Positions 35,038-43,274 of a DNA stretch of 64,000 bases are shown in pieces. Within the stretch, counting starts at the first letter, position 1; every line of letters starts with the position of its first letter. A program made the translations under genes and the position numbers. The notes under the pieces are model-generated. The model saw only the letters and a list, made by a program, of their open reading frames with translations, was not told the DNA's origin and ran no database searches. The DNA comes from an uncultured Oscillospiraceae bacterium (GTDB lineage: Bacteria; Bacillota; Clostridia; Oscillospirales; Acutalibacteraceae): the NCBI GenBank assembly GCA_900549825.1, contig URQB01000002.1, positions 1-64,000 on the forward strand. The letters run 5' to 3'.

Positions 35038-35109
35038 AGCAAAGACAGGAAAAGCTGTCAAGGGTAAACTTCGCGCTACGCGCCCTTGACAGCTTTTCCC
35101 GCCTTTGCT
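35038..35109. repeat. Long hairpin after the transposon HTH gene
   Basis: GGAAAAGCTGTCAAGGG (35048-35064) is a perfect complement of 35083-35099, and AGCAAAG further out pairs with CTTTGCT to extend the stem to 35038-35109 with two mismatches. The loop is 18 bases. It could be a terminator or a recombination or regulatory structure of the element. Confidence 0.7.
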
Positions 35110-35122
35110 TGTGGGTAGTCAA

Positions 35123-35154
35123 GAGGGCGAAATCAGTAAACTGCTTTCGCCCTC
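35123..35154. repeat. Second hairpin of the junction region
   Basis: GAGGGCGAAA (35123-35132) pairs perfectly with TTTCGCCCTC (35145-35154). Confidence 0.65.
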
Positions 35155-35167
35155 AATTTATTATGGG

Positions 35168-35287
35168 AATTGTTACGCAGTAGAGGCTATTTTGCCCTTG
35201 ATTTATGCGGATTTGCGGGCGTTGAAGTGGCGGGGTAAGGGTTTTATACGTCTGCCCTCAAAAATGGCGTTCTATTGCGTAACAATT
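35168..35287. repeat. 17-bp inverted repeat bounding a 120-bp unit
   Basis: AATTGTTACGCAGTAGA (35168-35184) and the reverse complement of 35271-35287 agree at 16 of 17 positions. The 86 bases between carry no gene. The arrangement resembles the ends of a miniature element or paired recombination sites. Confidence 0.55.
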
Positions 35288-35290
35288 TAG

Positions 35291-35319
35291 TTGTTTTAAT
35301 CGATTAAAAATGCTATAAT
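35291..35319 (+). promoter_or_regulatory. Sigma-A promoter of the 202-residue orphan gene
   Basis: TTGTTT (35291-35296) and TATAAT (35314-35319) are 17 bases apart, 32 bases before the start codon. Confidence 0.7.
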
Positions 35320-35351
35320 TTCGTTATAAAATTGCAGGGAGGAAATGTTAT

Positions 35352-35960
35352 ATGAATGAAATATATACAACAGAATTACTTTCTCTTGGAACAGCTTTAG
35401 CAGAACTGGCAGTTAAAGGGACAGCTACTGCGGTATCAAGTAAAATTCGAGCAATAAAAGAAGAAAAAAATATTGAAAAAATCCGTAGCACGTATGATGA
35501 AATAATCAATGAATTGCTTAGTGAACGAGAAGAAGCTGTCAGAATTGCTCAAGCCTATAAATCCGAGTTGGAAAAAGTAGTGATTAGCGATGAGGATATT
35601 CAACATCTACATAATACGGTATCACGTATTTTAGAGATTATAAAAAAATCTCAAATATCATCTGCTGAACAAATCGGGCCCGAAGCTGTTGAGGTTGTAA
35701 AATCTCAAGTTGAATCTTATGAGCAAATTAAGGAGTTAATCAGCGTAGACACTCTTAAAACCATGCAACTAATTGGATTTAATTATAAGTCTGCCATAGG
35801 AGAACCATTAACACTCATGCTTAAAAATTTTATTTTATCAAAGGTCACAGAGCCGGATAATCTAAAAGCATTTGAAAAAATAATTACACCAGAAATGGTA
35901 GAAATATTAAAAAATGATACAGCATACGAGAATTTCAAAGAAATAACAAACATGCAATAA
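35352..35960 (+). CDS. Hypothetical protein, AT-rich orphan gene
   Basis: This 202-residue protein is not recognised. It is soluble, acidic to neutral and rich in Glu, Lys and Ile, and most of it should be helical. Residues about 30-110 (EEKNIEKIRSTYDEIINELL onward) look like coiled coil. The C-terminal part contains IGEPLTLMLKNFILSK. The N-terminal segment (LSLGTALAELAVKGTATAVS) is mildly hydrophobic but short for a membrane anchor. Base and codon use are far more AT-rich than in all neighbours, indicating recent transfer. It has its own promoter, a GGGAGG site nine bases before the ATG and a perfect 19-bp terminator stem, so it is an independent cassette. A defence or addiction role is possible but unsupported. 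Confidence 0.7.
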   Translation: MNEIYTTELLSLGTALAELAVKGTATAVSSKIRAIKEEKNIEKIRSTYDEIINELLSEREEAVRIAQAYKSELEKVVISDEDIQHLHNTVSRILEIIKKSQISSAEQIGPEAVEVVKSQVESYEQIKELISVDTLKTMQLIGFNYKSAIGEPLTLMLKNFILSKVTEPDNLKAFEKIITPEMVEILKNDTAYENFKEITNMQ

Positions 35961-35964
35961 CTAA

Positions 35965-36006
35965 AGAAACAGAGGGCAAGTTATTTTTAACTTGCCCTCT
36001 GTTTCT
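35965..36006. terminator. Perfect 19-bp hairpin after the orphan gene
   Basis: The arms 35965-35983 and 35988-36006 are exact complements around TTTT. It directly follows the orphan gene. No long T-tract follows, but the stem is very stable and position supports termination. Confidence 0.75.
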
Positions 36007-36395
36007 CGTGCACCCTGTTTGTCAGCGTTCATGATAAGTTGTTTTGAATACTTCCTTATCAGCGTAAAACTAAAGGTTTTGAGTGTTTCGGAGAACATTG
36101 AAGCATTGATTCGGGCTGACGCCCTGCGGCTGCGCCGCTCATTGCGCCTTGCGCAATGGAATTATGGTATAATGATGTTATATAGCGCCCTTCTATGCCG
36201 CGCCGCAACTTGCACTTCGTTAGGAGGGTTTGCAAACATGTAAATGAAATTATGCTGTGTAGGTAAATGAAAAAACGACTGCCGATTGTATCGACAGTCG
36301 TGGTTCGCTCATCCTGCTCGGTTTGCACAATTCTTTGCTAACGACATTACGCATAAGAATTTGAAGCTTTTTGAAATGGCCGGGCTCTGTCTGCG
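36007..36395. other. Intergenic stretch at the right border of the island
   Basis: These 389 bp contain CATTGCGC-N3-GCGCAATG (8-bp palindrome near 36155), a TATAAT soon after it, and TTAGGAGGGTTTGCAAACATGTAA (around 36220). In the latter a good ribosome binding site is followed by ATG and an immediate stop, as if a gene start had been cut off. ACGACTG and CAGTCGT near 36278-36302 form a hairpin. No intact gene is seen. Confidence 0.5.
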
Positions 36396-38138
36396 TTACT
36401 TTTTATGGATCAGGTCGCGCCGCTGGTCCTCCGGCAGGTCGAGGCCGAGCGTCCCGCCCGGATTCATGATATGGTCCGGATCAAAGTGCTCCTTGAGCGT
36501 GCGGTAGATTTCCATCTCGTTGTGGCCGATCTGCGCCTCCAGCCACGGGGCGGTCATCTTGCCGATGCCGTGGTGGTGGCTCATTGAGGCGCCGGCTGCC
36601 TGGATATGATCCATGATCCCATACTGGTATTCCAAATATTCGTCGATATCGCTCATCTTTGCCTGGAAGATGAAATAGAGGTTTGCGCCCTGTGGATAGA
36701 AGTGCGACATGTGCGTCATGCACATTGTGTTCGGGCGGCTCTTGCAGTAGGCGCGCACGCTCTTGTAGACGTCCATGAAGTTATCCCAGTTGACGGAGCA
36801 TTCGAGCGTGTCGAGCATCAAGCCGTAGTCGCCCAGATCCTCGCGCAGGTATGGATCGCGGAAGCGGCCCTTCTCCCAGCCCCTCGTGACGATGCCGGTG
36901 GTATACATCGCGCCGTATTTGTGGCAGATATCCCAGATGCGGCGCTTGACATTTTTGCTGAAATGGCGCTCGCCCTCTGTAAGGCCCAGCATCAGGCAGC
37001 GCTTATTGGATTCATAGCCGCGCGCCTTCAAAAGCGCGTCGATGGGCGTATCCGCCACGCCGTAAAGGTGGAAGGCGATCTCCGTCTCCTCCGCGTCGGA
37101 TACGCGGAACACGGACGGGAAGCCGAATTCGCCCTGCATGATCTCGCGGGCGGCGGTGACGGCGTCGTCCCAATTATGGAAAACGTAGCTGAAGCGGAAG
37201 CGGTTCTCCGGCATATATTTGAAGATGCGAAGGGTCACGTGTGTCAGGATGCCGAAGGTGCCCTCGCTGCCCATCATGATCTGGTCGATGGAGGGGCCGG
37301 TCGCGTTGCGCGGGCATTCGTCGCTTTTGATGATGCCCACGGGGGTGACATACTCCTGGCTGATGACGATATCCTCGATCTTGCCGTAGTAGCTGGAATT
37401 CTGGCCCGCGCCGCGCGTGACCGTCCAGCCGCCGACGGAGGAATACTCGAAGGACTGCGGGAAGTGGCCGCAGGTGTAGCGCCCCTTGGCCTGCAGCTTT
37501 TCAGGCGCGTGGTTGAGGATGTCTTCGAGCTGCGGGCCGCTCATGCCGGCCTCCACGGTGATGGTCTGGTTGTGCTCGCTGAAGCGGATGACCTTGTTAA
37601 AATTCTTGCGCATATCGAGCGTGACGCCGCCGCACACGGGCTCCACACCACGGGTAACGGAGGAGCCGCCGCCGTAGACATACATCGGGATTTTGTGCTC
37701 GCTGCAGTATTTGACGAGCCCTATGATATCCGCTCGGTTGCGGGGATAGACCACTGCGTCCGGCACATTCTCCACGATGTGCTTGCGCAGGCGCATCAGG
37801 TCGATCATCGTCTTACCGTAGGCCACGCTCAGGCGGGCGTAATCGTCCACCGTGACGTTCGCACGGCCGACGATGGCGCGCAGGTCGTTGAGCTGCTCCT
37901 CGGTGAAGCGGGACGGATGGTCGTATTTGACCGGTTCCAGGCCCATCTCCTTTTTCTCCTGGAAGTCGCTGTCCGTCATGTCGAAGACATCCTTCATCAT
38001 GCGGTAGAGGGAGCGGCTGGGGGCCTTGAATTCTTTCGGATCGCCCCATTTGAGAATCGAACGCCAGGAACCGGCGGGCGCCTCCTCGTGGTACCAGTCC
38101 GGATAGAAATCGGATACCTTTTTCTTGGTGAGAGCCAT
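36396..38138 (-). CDS. FAD-linked oxidase, alkyl-dihydroxyacetonephosphate synthase-like
   Basis: This 580-residue flavoprotein has an FAD-binding type 4 domain and a FAD-oxidase C-terminal domain. VVYPRNRADIIGLVKYC and YVYGGGSSVTRGV (about 130-165) contact FAD, and SHHHGIG near residue 520 is the histidine motif of the alkyl-DHAP synthase/D-lactate dehydrogenase group, where it handles the substrate acid or phosphate. It is last of four genes with a glycerol-3-phosphate dehydrogenase-like flavoprotein, an NAD(P)/FAD oxidoreductase and a DUF1667 protein. The real substrate is uncertain: ether-lipid precursor synthesis and 2-hydroxyacid oxidation are both possible. Part of its 3' end is duplicated at 24019-24367. 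Confidence 0.85.
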   Translation of the reverse strand: MALTKKKVSDFYPDWYHEEAPAGSWRSILKWGDPKEFKAPSRSLYRMMKDVFDMTDSDFQEKKEMGLEPVKYDHPSRFTEEQLNDLRAIVGRANVTVDDYARLSVAYGKTMIDLMRLRKHIVENVPDAVVYPRNRADIIGLVKYCSEHKIPMYVYGGGSSVTRGVEPVCGGVTLDMRKNFNKVIRFSEHNQTITVEAGMSGPQLEDILNHAPEKLQAKGRYTCGHFPQSFEYSSVGGWTVTRGAGQNSSYYGKIEDIVISQEYVTPVGIIKSDECPRNATGPSIDQIMMGSEGTFGILTHVTLRIFKYMPENRFRFSYVFHNWDDAVTAAREIMQGEFGFPSVFRVSDAEETEIAFHLYGVADTPIDALLKARGYESNKRCLMLGLTEGERHFSKNVKRRIWDICHKYGAMYTTGIVTRGWEKGRFRDPYLREDLGDYGLMLDTLECSVNWDNFMDVYKSVRAYCKSRPNTMCMTHMSHFYPQGANLYFIFQAKMSDIDEYLEYQYGIMDHIQAAGASMSHHHGIGKMTAPWLEAQIGHNEMEIYRTLKEHFDPDHIMNPGGTLGLDLPEDQRRDLIHKK

Positions 38139-38183
38139 TGCTGCGTACCTCCTATTTTCTGAAATTGTAATATCGATGCCTGT

Positions 38184-38588
38184 TTATGCTGTTTCCTGTG
38201 CCTCGCCGTGAATGCGGCAGGGCGCAGGATTCTCGGTCATGTCGCCTGTGGCGACGATATTGACGCCAAAAACGTTTTTGAGCACAATGCCGCCGATGGG
38301 GAGGCGCTTTTTCACGGTGACGGCGTTGATCTTTTCCATCGCCTGCATGATCTGATCCTTCGGCAGCTCGCCGTCGGTCTTGACGCTCAGATAGGGGCAG
38401 TCCGGGAAAATAGTCTTTACCGTGCTCGCAATCGAGCGGGTCGGATTTTTCAGTTCGTTTTCCGCAAAGGCGACGCCCTTTTTGCAGGTGGCGCCTGTTA
38501 CCTCTATCTTACCATCCTTTTCCATTACCTGCAAGCGGCAGCCGTTTGGGCAGACGATACAGGTCATCTCCTGCACAGTATTTTTCAT
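38184..38588 (-). CDS. DUF1667 domain protein
   Basis: This 134-residue protein has four N-terminal cysteines, C10-x2-C13-x3-C17 (TCIVCPNGC) and Cys34 (GATCKKG), which could hold an Fe-S cluster or zinc, and ends in the DUF1667 region (RLPIGGIVLKNVFGVNIVATGDM). DUF1667 genes normally accompany glycerol-3-phosphate dehydrogenase-like and FAD oxidoreductase genes, where the protein probably serves as electron-transfer subunit; that role is inferred. The ATG at 38588 is ten bases from AAAGGAG; an upstream GTG at 38597 is too close. Confidence 0.88.
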   Translation of the reverse strand: MKNTVQEMTCIVCPNGCRLQVMEKDGKIEVTGATCKKGVAFAENELKNPTRSIASTVKTIFPDCPYLSVKTDGELPKDQIMQAMEKINAVTVKKRLPIGGIVLKNVFGVNIVATGDMTENPAPCRIHGEAQETA

Positions 38589-38603
38589 AAAGCACACGCT
38601 CCT

Positions 38604-39848
38604 TTACTGCCGCGCTTCCATCTTCAGCTGGAGGCTGCGGACCTTTTCTCTGGGCGCAACGGTCAGCGTCTCCATCTCAGAGGGGAGCAGACGCAGATAG
38701 TTTTTCTTTTTTTCCACCTGGTCGTTTACCAGCAGCGTAACGGATTGACTGCGGCGGTCTGTCCGGCTGCGGAAGTAGACGGTAAAGGAGCCGGGCTGCT
38801 CCATATCATAATACTGCGGCACCGCGTAGAGAAAATCCCCCTTGCGGTAGCGAAGCTTCACGCGGCAACGGTCGGCCGGTGTATAGTGGGCCGCCGCTTT
38901 GCCGGCAAGTTCTCCGCTTTCGGATACATAATCCACAAGGTCGTTGACATGCAGGGCGTTGCCGCAGCAGAATACGCCCGGCACGCTCGTCATCAGCCGC
39001 TGATCGACATATGGGCCCTTGGTGGCCGGGTCGAGCGCCACGCCGAGCTGCTCCGCGATCTCATTCTCCGGCAGCAGGCCGACGGAGAGGATGAGAGCGT
39101 CACAGTCAATGATGCGCTCCGTGCCCGCGATGGGCTGCATCTGCTCATCTACCTGGCAGACCTCCACGGCCTCCACACGCTTTGTGCCGAACACGCGCGT
39201 CACGGTGGTGGAGAGATGCAGGGGGATATTGTAGTCGTTTAAGCACTGCGCGACATTGCGTGCAAGGCCGGCGGGCGCATCCTTAATCTCGTATACGCCC
39301 TCCACTTCAGCGCCCTCGAGCGTCAGGCGGCGGGCCATGATCATGCCGATGTCGCCGCTGCCGAGGATCACGCATTTTTTCGTGGGCATGCAGCCCATGA
39401 GATTGACGAAGTGCTGCGCCGTGCCCGCAGTGTAAACGCCCGCAGGGCGGTCGCCGTGGATCCAGACCTGCCGCGCCGTTTTTTCCCGGCAGCCGCAGGC
39501 CAGCACGAGCGCATTGCACTCCTCATAGAGGATTCCGTCCTGCGTCTGGATTTCCAGCCGGAAGCCGCCGGCCGGCCGCTTCTCCGCATTCAGGACAAAG
39601 GCGGACGTGCGGTAATCGATATCCATTTCAAGCAGCTCCTTGAGAAACCGATCTGCATACTCCGGGCCGGTGAGCCGCTCGCCGAAGCGCAGAAGGCCGA
39701 AGCCATCGTGAATGCACTGCTTGAGAATGCCCCCCATTTTGGCCTCGCGCTCAATGAGCAGGACGCTTGCGTGTTCCTTTGACGCGCTGATGGCGGCTGC
39801 AAGCCCGGCGGGGCCACCGCCCAGGACGATCACGTCATACCGTTTCAT
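38604..39848 (-). CDS. NAD(P)/FAD-dependent oxidoreductase, glycerol operon type
   Basis: This 414-residue flavoprotein opens with the Rossmann motif YDVIVLGGGPAGLAAA for FAD. A second nucleotide-binding motif, CVILGSGDIGMIMARR, follows near residue 165, and a C-terminal extension near 320-414 lacks known motifs. In this operon type the protein probably passes electrons between the GlpA-like dehydrogenase and another acceptor. The ATG at 39848 has GGGAGG eight bases upstream. It overlaps the end of the preceding gene by 14 bp. Confidence 0.88.
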   Translation of the reverse strand: MKRYDVIVLGGGPAGLAAAISASKEHASVLLIEREAKMGGILKQCIHDGFGLLRFGERLTGPEYADRFLKELLEMDIDYRTSAFVLNAEKRPAGGFRLEIQTQDGILYEECNALVLACGCREKTARQVWIHGDRPAGVYTAGTAQHFVNLMGCMPTKKCVILGSGDIGMIMARRLTLEGAEVEGVYEIKDAPAGLARNVAQCLNDYNIPLHLSTTVTRVFGTKRVEAVEVCQVDEQMQPIAGTERIIDCDALILSVGLLPENEIAEQLGVALDPATKGPYVDQRLMTSVPGVFCCGNALHVNDLVDYVSESGELAGKAAAHYTPADRCRVKLRYRKGDFLYAVPQYYDMEQPGSFTVYFRSRTDRRSQSVTLLVNDQVEKKKNYLRLLPSEMETLTVAPREKVRSLQLKMEARQ

Positions 39849-41562
39849 GCTGGACACCTCCCTTGTGTGTGCGTTCCAGAATCAGGTTGGAATCTTCTCC
39901 GCTCTTGGTGACCTCTTCGGGGGAAAGCCCCGTTTCGTCGCAGATGATCTGCGTCACCAGCGGGGAGCAGAAGCCGCCCTGGCAGCGGCCCATGCCGGGC
40001 CGCATACGGCGCTTGAGCGCGTCGATGGTGATTGCAGGGATGGGGGAGTGGATCGTATCCACGATCTCGCCCTTGCTGATCCCCTCGCAGCGGCAGATGA
40101 TCACGCCGTAGTCCGGGTTCTTTTGGATGATTTCCTGCTTTTCCTCCACAGTTAAATCGCTCATATGGGGAACCACCCGCCGGCGCGGGTTGAAGGATGC
40201 ATTGGGCTTTACCTCCATCTGCTCCTTGAGCGCATCAACCGTGATTTTTGTGATCTCTTCCGCAATTGCGGGAGCGGAGGCGAGGCCTGGCGACTGGATG
40301 CCGGCCGCGTGGACGAGATTCGGAACAGATTCGGAACGCTCGATGATGAATTCCTCTTCATATGTAGCAGCACGGATCCCGGCAAAATAGGTGATCACGT
40401 CCGCCGGGGCAAAGCCCTTGATGAGGGGGAGGTGTTTTTTCAGGATCGCATCGATATTCTCGCGGTGCGTGCTGAAATCCTCGCGCATCGGCTGCTCATA
40501 AGCATCCGGCCCGACGAGGACGTTCTGGTCGATCGTGCGCATCACGCCGCCGCCCTTGGTATCAGAGCTTGCCTGTCTGAGATCAATCAGGCCCATTGAG
40601 CGGGTCACGAGCGGGCCTTTCTTTTTATCCAGAATCACAAGCTCGCCCTTGCGCGGGTGGATGGAGAAGAAGCGGTCATCCGCCATCTCCGCAATCTGGT
40701 CGGAAAAGACGCCCGCCGCGTTGATGACGAGCCGCGGATGGATCGTGCCGCGATTGGTGGAAACGCTGCCGATCGCATTGCCCTCCAGCTCCATGCCGGT
40801 AACGATGGTGTCGAGCGAAACCTGCACGCCGTTCTCCACGGCGTTTTCCGCCAGCGCGACGGTCAGCTTATAGGGGGAGAGCACGCCGGAGGAGGGGTAT
40901 TCGAACGCGCCCAGGGCGCGGTCCGTGATATTCGGCTCGATTTCATGCAGGCGCTTGCGGCTGATCTTGCCGCCGACGATCCCTAATTTGCGTGCCCGCT
41001 CGCCGAGGTAGGGCTCCGCCACGGTCCCGAACACATGGTCGGCATAGAGAATCAGGTTGCCGTAGCGCTTGAAAGGGACGCCGAGCTCCTCGCAGAGCTG
41101 CGTATACATGGCGTTGCCCCTGACGTTCATCTTGCCGCGCAGCGTGTCGGAATGCGACGCGATGCCGGGATGGATCATACCGTCGTTGCGAGAGGAGGCG
41201 TGCATGGCGACGTCGCTCTCCTTCTCAAGCAGCAGCGTATCGAGCGCATATTTGGCAAGCTCTCGCGCGATCGCGCAGCCGATCACGCCGCCGCCGATGA
41301 CGAGCACATCCGGCCGGCGGCCTTCCAGAGCGTTGTCCCTTCGCTTCGGTGCGCGGATGGGGGGCGGTGTAAAGCCTTTGAGTGAGATATCGTTGATTAC
41401 GCCCTTGTAGCCCGCCTTTGCGGCGATCTTTCCAGCCTTGACGATCGCTTTCCAATCGTCGAGCTCTCCCTCCAGCCGGATGGATTTGCGCCATTCCGTG
41501 CAGGAGATGCCCTCGTACCCTTTGCTGCGCAGGGTGCGTTCCAGCTTCTGAGCCGTTGTCAT
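39835..41562 (-). CDS. Glycerol-3-phosphate dehydrogenase-like FAD oxidoreductase with C-terminal [2Fe-2S] domain
   Basis: This 575-residue protein has a leader region, then a DAO-type FAD fold (DVLVIGGGVIGCAIAREL near residue 85, with the substrate-side SSRNDGMIHPGI). The C-terminal BFD-like domain has four cysteines, ICRCEG near 489 and GRCQGGFC near 525, that would hold a [2Fe-2S] cluster. This is the architecture of anaerobic GlpA. It would oxidise glycerol 3-phosphate to DHAP and is first in the operon. The ATG at 41562 has GGAGAGG eight bases upstream; earlier in-frame methionines lack a site. Confidence 0.88.
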   Translation of the reverse strand: MTTAQKLERTLRSKGYEGISCTEWRKSIRLEGELDDWKAIVKAGKIAAKAGYKGVINDISLKGFTPPPIRAPKRRDNALEGRRPDVLVIGGGVIGCAIARELAKYALDTLLLEKESDVAMHASSRNDGMIHPGIASHSDTLRGKMNVRGNAMYTQLCEELGVPFKRYGNLILYADHVFGTVAEPYLGERARKLGIVGGKISRKRLHEIEPNITDRALGAFEYPSSGVLSPYKLTVALAENAVENGVQVSLDTIVTGMELEGNAIGSVSTNRGTIHPRLVINAAGVFSDQIAEMADDRFFSIHPRKGELVILDKKKGPLVTRSMGLIDLRQASSDTKGGGVMRTIDQNVLVGPDAYEQPMREDFSTHRENIDAILKKHLPLIKGFAPADVITYFAGIRAATYEEEFIIERSESVPNLVHAAGIQSPGLASAPAIAEEITKITVDALKEQMEVKPNASFNPRRRVVPHMSDLTVEEKQEIIQKNPDYGVIICRCEGISKGEIVDTIHSPIPAITIDALKRRMRPGMGRCQGGFCSPLVTQIICDETGLSPEEVTKSGEDSNLILERTHKGGVQHETV

Positions 41563-41645
41563 GGGAATCACCTCTCCATTTATTTCAATCATGCGATCTT
41601 CTGCTATAGGATAGATGAGTGAGATTATCCGGTTGTCCGGACCTC

Positions 41646-41674
41646 TTGACAAGATTGTATCAATTTATTATACT
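41646..41674 (+). promoter_or_regulatory. Sigma-A promoter of the SGNH hydrolase gene
   Basis: A perfect TTGACA (41646-41651) and TATACT (41669-41674) are exactly 17 bases apart. Transcription would begin near 41681. It occupies the same DNA as the opposite-strand promoter at 41654-41682. Confidence 0.75.
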
Positions 41675-41682
41675 TTTGTCAA
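41654..41682 (-). promoter_or_regulatory. Sigma-A promoter of the glycerol-phosphate-type operon
   Basis: On the minus strand TTGACA (41677-41682) and TACAAT (41654-41659) are exactly 17 bases apart. It faces and almost fully overlaps the hydrolase promoter. Further downstream, GTCCGGAC (near 41637) is a palindrome that might be an operator. Confidence 0.75.
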
Positions 41683-41729
41683 TCAATATGATGGATTTTG
41701 TTTCAACTTTCTTCCGGATGGTGGAGCGA

Positions 41730-43274
41730 ATGCTGGGCATTCAACTTTTAAAAGTTCTTTTTAGTTTAAAGGTATCTCAAAATAAAATGGTGCTTTGGCT
41801 GACGGTGGCGCTGAGTATTTTGGCATTGCTTGGCTCCATCGTCTGTTTTCTGATGAAAAGCCTGCTGCCGGTGGTGCCGGAATGTATAGAGACAGGCGAA
41901 GCGGGCACGCTGCGAAATCGCGGTAAAAAAGAATCTGCAGTTTTGCAGGCGCTTCTGGAGCGGGCGCAGCCGGTCACCTGGGTATTCGCAGGGGACAGCA
42001 TCACGCATGGCTGTATGCATACAAACTATCTGTGCAACTATCAGGAATATTTTGCACGGGCTGTGAAATCGTCGCCGGAGCGGGCCTACGATACGGTTGT
42101 GAACACCGGTGTTTCCGGCGCCACAACGAACGAGCTGATGGAGTTTTTTAACGCATGGGTGTCGGATTACCAGGCGGATGCTGTTTTCCTCTGCTTTGGG
42201 ATGAACGACTGCGCCACAGATGGGATGACGCCCGAAATCTATGCCCGTAATCTGGACGAGGCGGTCACGCTGATCCGGGAGAGCGGAGCGGTACCTATTT
42301 TGCAGACGCCAAATACCAGCAGCAGGCAGAAAAAGCTCGCCCCCTATCTGGAGGCAGCGCGTACACTTGCAGAACAGGAAGACATTCTGTGTGTCGATCA
42401 TAACGCCTTCTGGTTGTCTCACAAAAAAGAAGTGAAGAAGCTCATGTCGGATTCTATCCATCCGAATGAATATGGGCATCTGCTGTGGGTTCGCCATCTG
42501 CTGCAGTCGCTTGAAATTCGTTTTTTCGCCGGTGGACTTTATGCATCCGGAAGCTATCACGAGATCCCGCTGCCGGAAGACAAATCCCCTGTGAAAGCGT
42601 CTTTCTCTCTCGATGAGGGCAAAAGCGCGCTGTTCGTACCGTATTTTACGGCCGGCCGGCCTGCTGTCTGGGTGTATCTTGGCGGCGGCACGACTGCAGG
42701 CATTCGGTTTTCGCAGAACGGTGCGCGGGCCTATCCGGAGCATATCCAGGAGGTTGCCCGATGGGAAATGATCGGCGATGAATATACAAACCGGATGCGC
42801 TATACCGTCAATCAAGCGCATGAGGGGGATACTGTTTCCGACATGCTTTTGCATTATGACGAGTGGACAGGCAGTTTTCATCCCGCGATTGTTTCGATTA
42901 TGCCGGAATTCGAGGTGGAAGGGGGACAGTCTCCTGAGGCATTTGAGCAGGACTTGCGGGCACTCGTTGAAAAGGCAAAGGAAGGCGGGGCTCTGGTGAT
43001 TTTGCAGACGCCGCTTACCCTGCGGAAGGATTTGGAAAGCTACTTGTCGACCATGCGCCATATGGAAGAGCAGGAGGGTGTGATCCTACTTGATCACGCG
43101 CTTTTGGCGCAGGAAACGGAGGCTGGCAATCCGCAGTCGCTGGGAAAATGGTTCGATTCCAACGGCCTGCCGAATGCAGAGGGTGAGCTTGTAATTGCGC
43201 GGAATTTTTGCGTGACCCTTATAGAGGTACCGAAGGACAGCAGGATTTTGACAAAGCATTATTCTTGTGTATAA
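41730..43274 (+). CDS. Membrane-anchored SGNH/GDSL hydrolase
   Basis: This approximately 514-residue esterase-fold protein has one N-terminal membrane segment (MVLWLTVALSILALLGSIVCF), so the catalytic part is probably outside the cell. Catalytic blocks are FAGDSITHG (near residue 89), NTGVSG, FGMNDC (near 157) and SDSIHPNEYGH (near 242), giving the Ser, Gly, Asn and Asp-His set of the family. A second domain of about 200 residues follows, unrecognised. It could deacylate cell-wall glycans or lipids. The start is uncertain: ATG 41730 has GTGGAG close by, whereas 41688 would leave almost no leader. Confidence 0.82.
   Translation: MLGIQLLKVLFSLKVSQNKMVLWLTVALSILALLGSIVCFLMKSLLPVVPECIETGEAGTLRNRGKKESAVLQALLERAQPVTWVFAGDSITHGCMHTNYLCNYQEYFARAVKSSPERAYDTVVNTGVSGATTNELMEFFNAWVSDYQADAVFLCFGMNDCATDGMTPEIYARNLDEAVTLIRESGAVPILQTPNTSSRQKKLAPYLEAARTLAEQEDILCVDHNAFWLSHKKEVKKLMSDSIHPNEYGHLLWVRHLLQSLEIRFFAGGLYASGSYHEIPLPEDKSPVKASFSLDEGKSALFVPYFTAGRPAVWVYLGGGTTAGIRFSQNGARAYPEHIQEVARWEMIGDEYTNRMRYTVNQAHEGDTVSDMLLHYDEWTGSFHPAIVSIMPEFEVEGGQSPEAFEQDLRALVEKAKEGGALVILQTPLTLRKDLESYLSTMRHMEEQEGVILLDHALLAQETEAGNPQSLGKWFDSNGLPNAEGELVIARNFCVTLIEVPKDSRILTKHYSCV

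Larger units (their letters stand above)
35033..35351. other. Gene-free 319-bp junction region
   Basis: It holds two hairpins (35038-35109 and 35123-35154), the inverted repeat 35168-35287 and the promoter 35291-35319, all listed separately, and no supportable gene. Confidence 0.7.

Noticed and set aside
36606..38162. A 518-codon plus-strand open frame
   Set aside because: It lies antisense to the intact FAD oxidase gene and arises from GC-biased third positions; the minus-strand protein has clear motifs.
41766..43061. A 431-codon minus-strand open frame
   Set aside because: Antisense to the SGNH hydrolase, whose catalytic blocks are intact on the plus strand.
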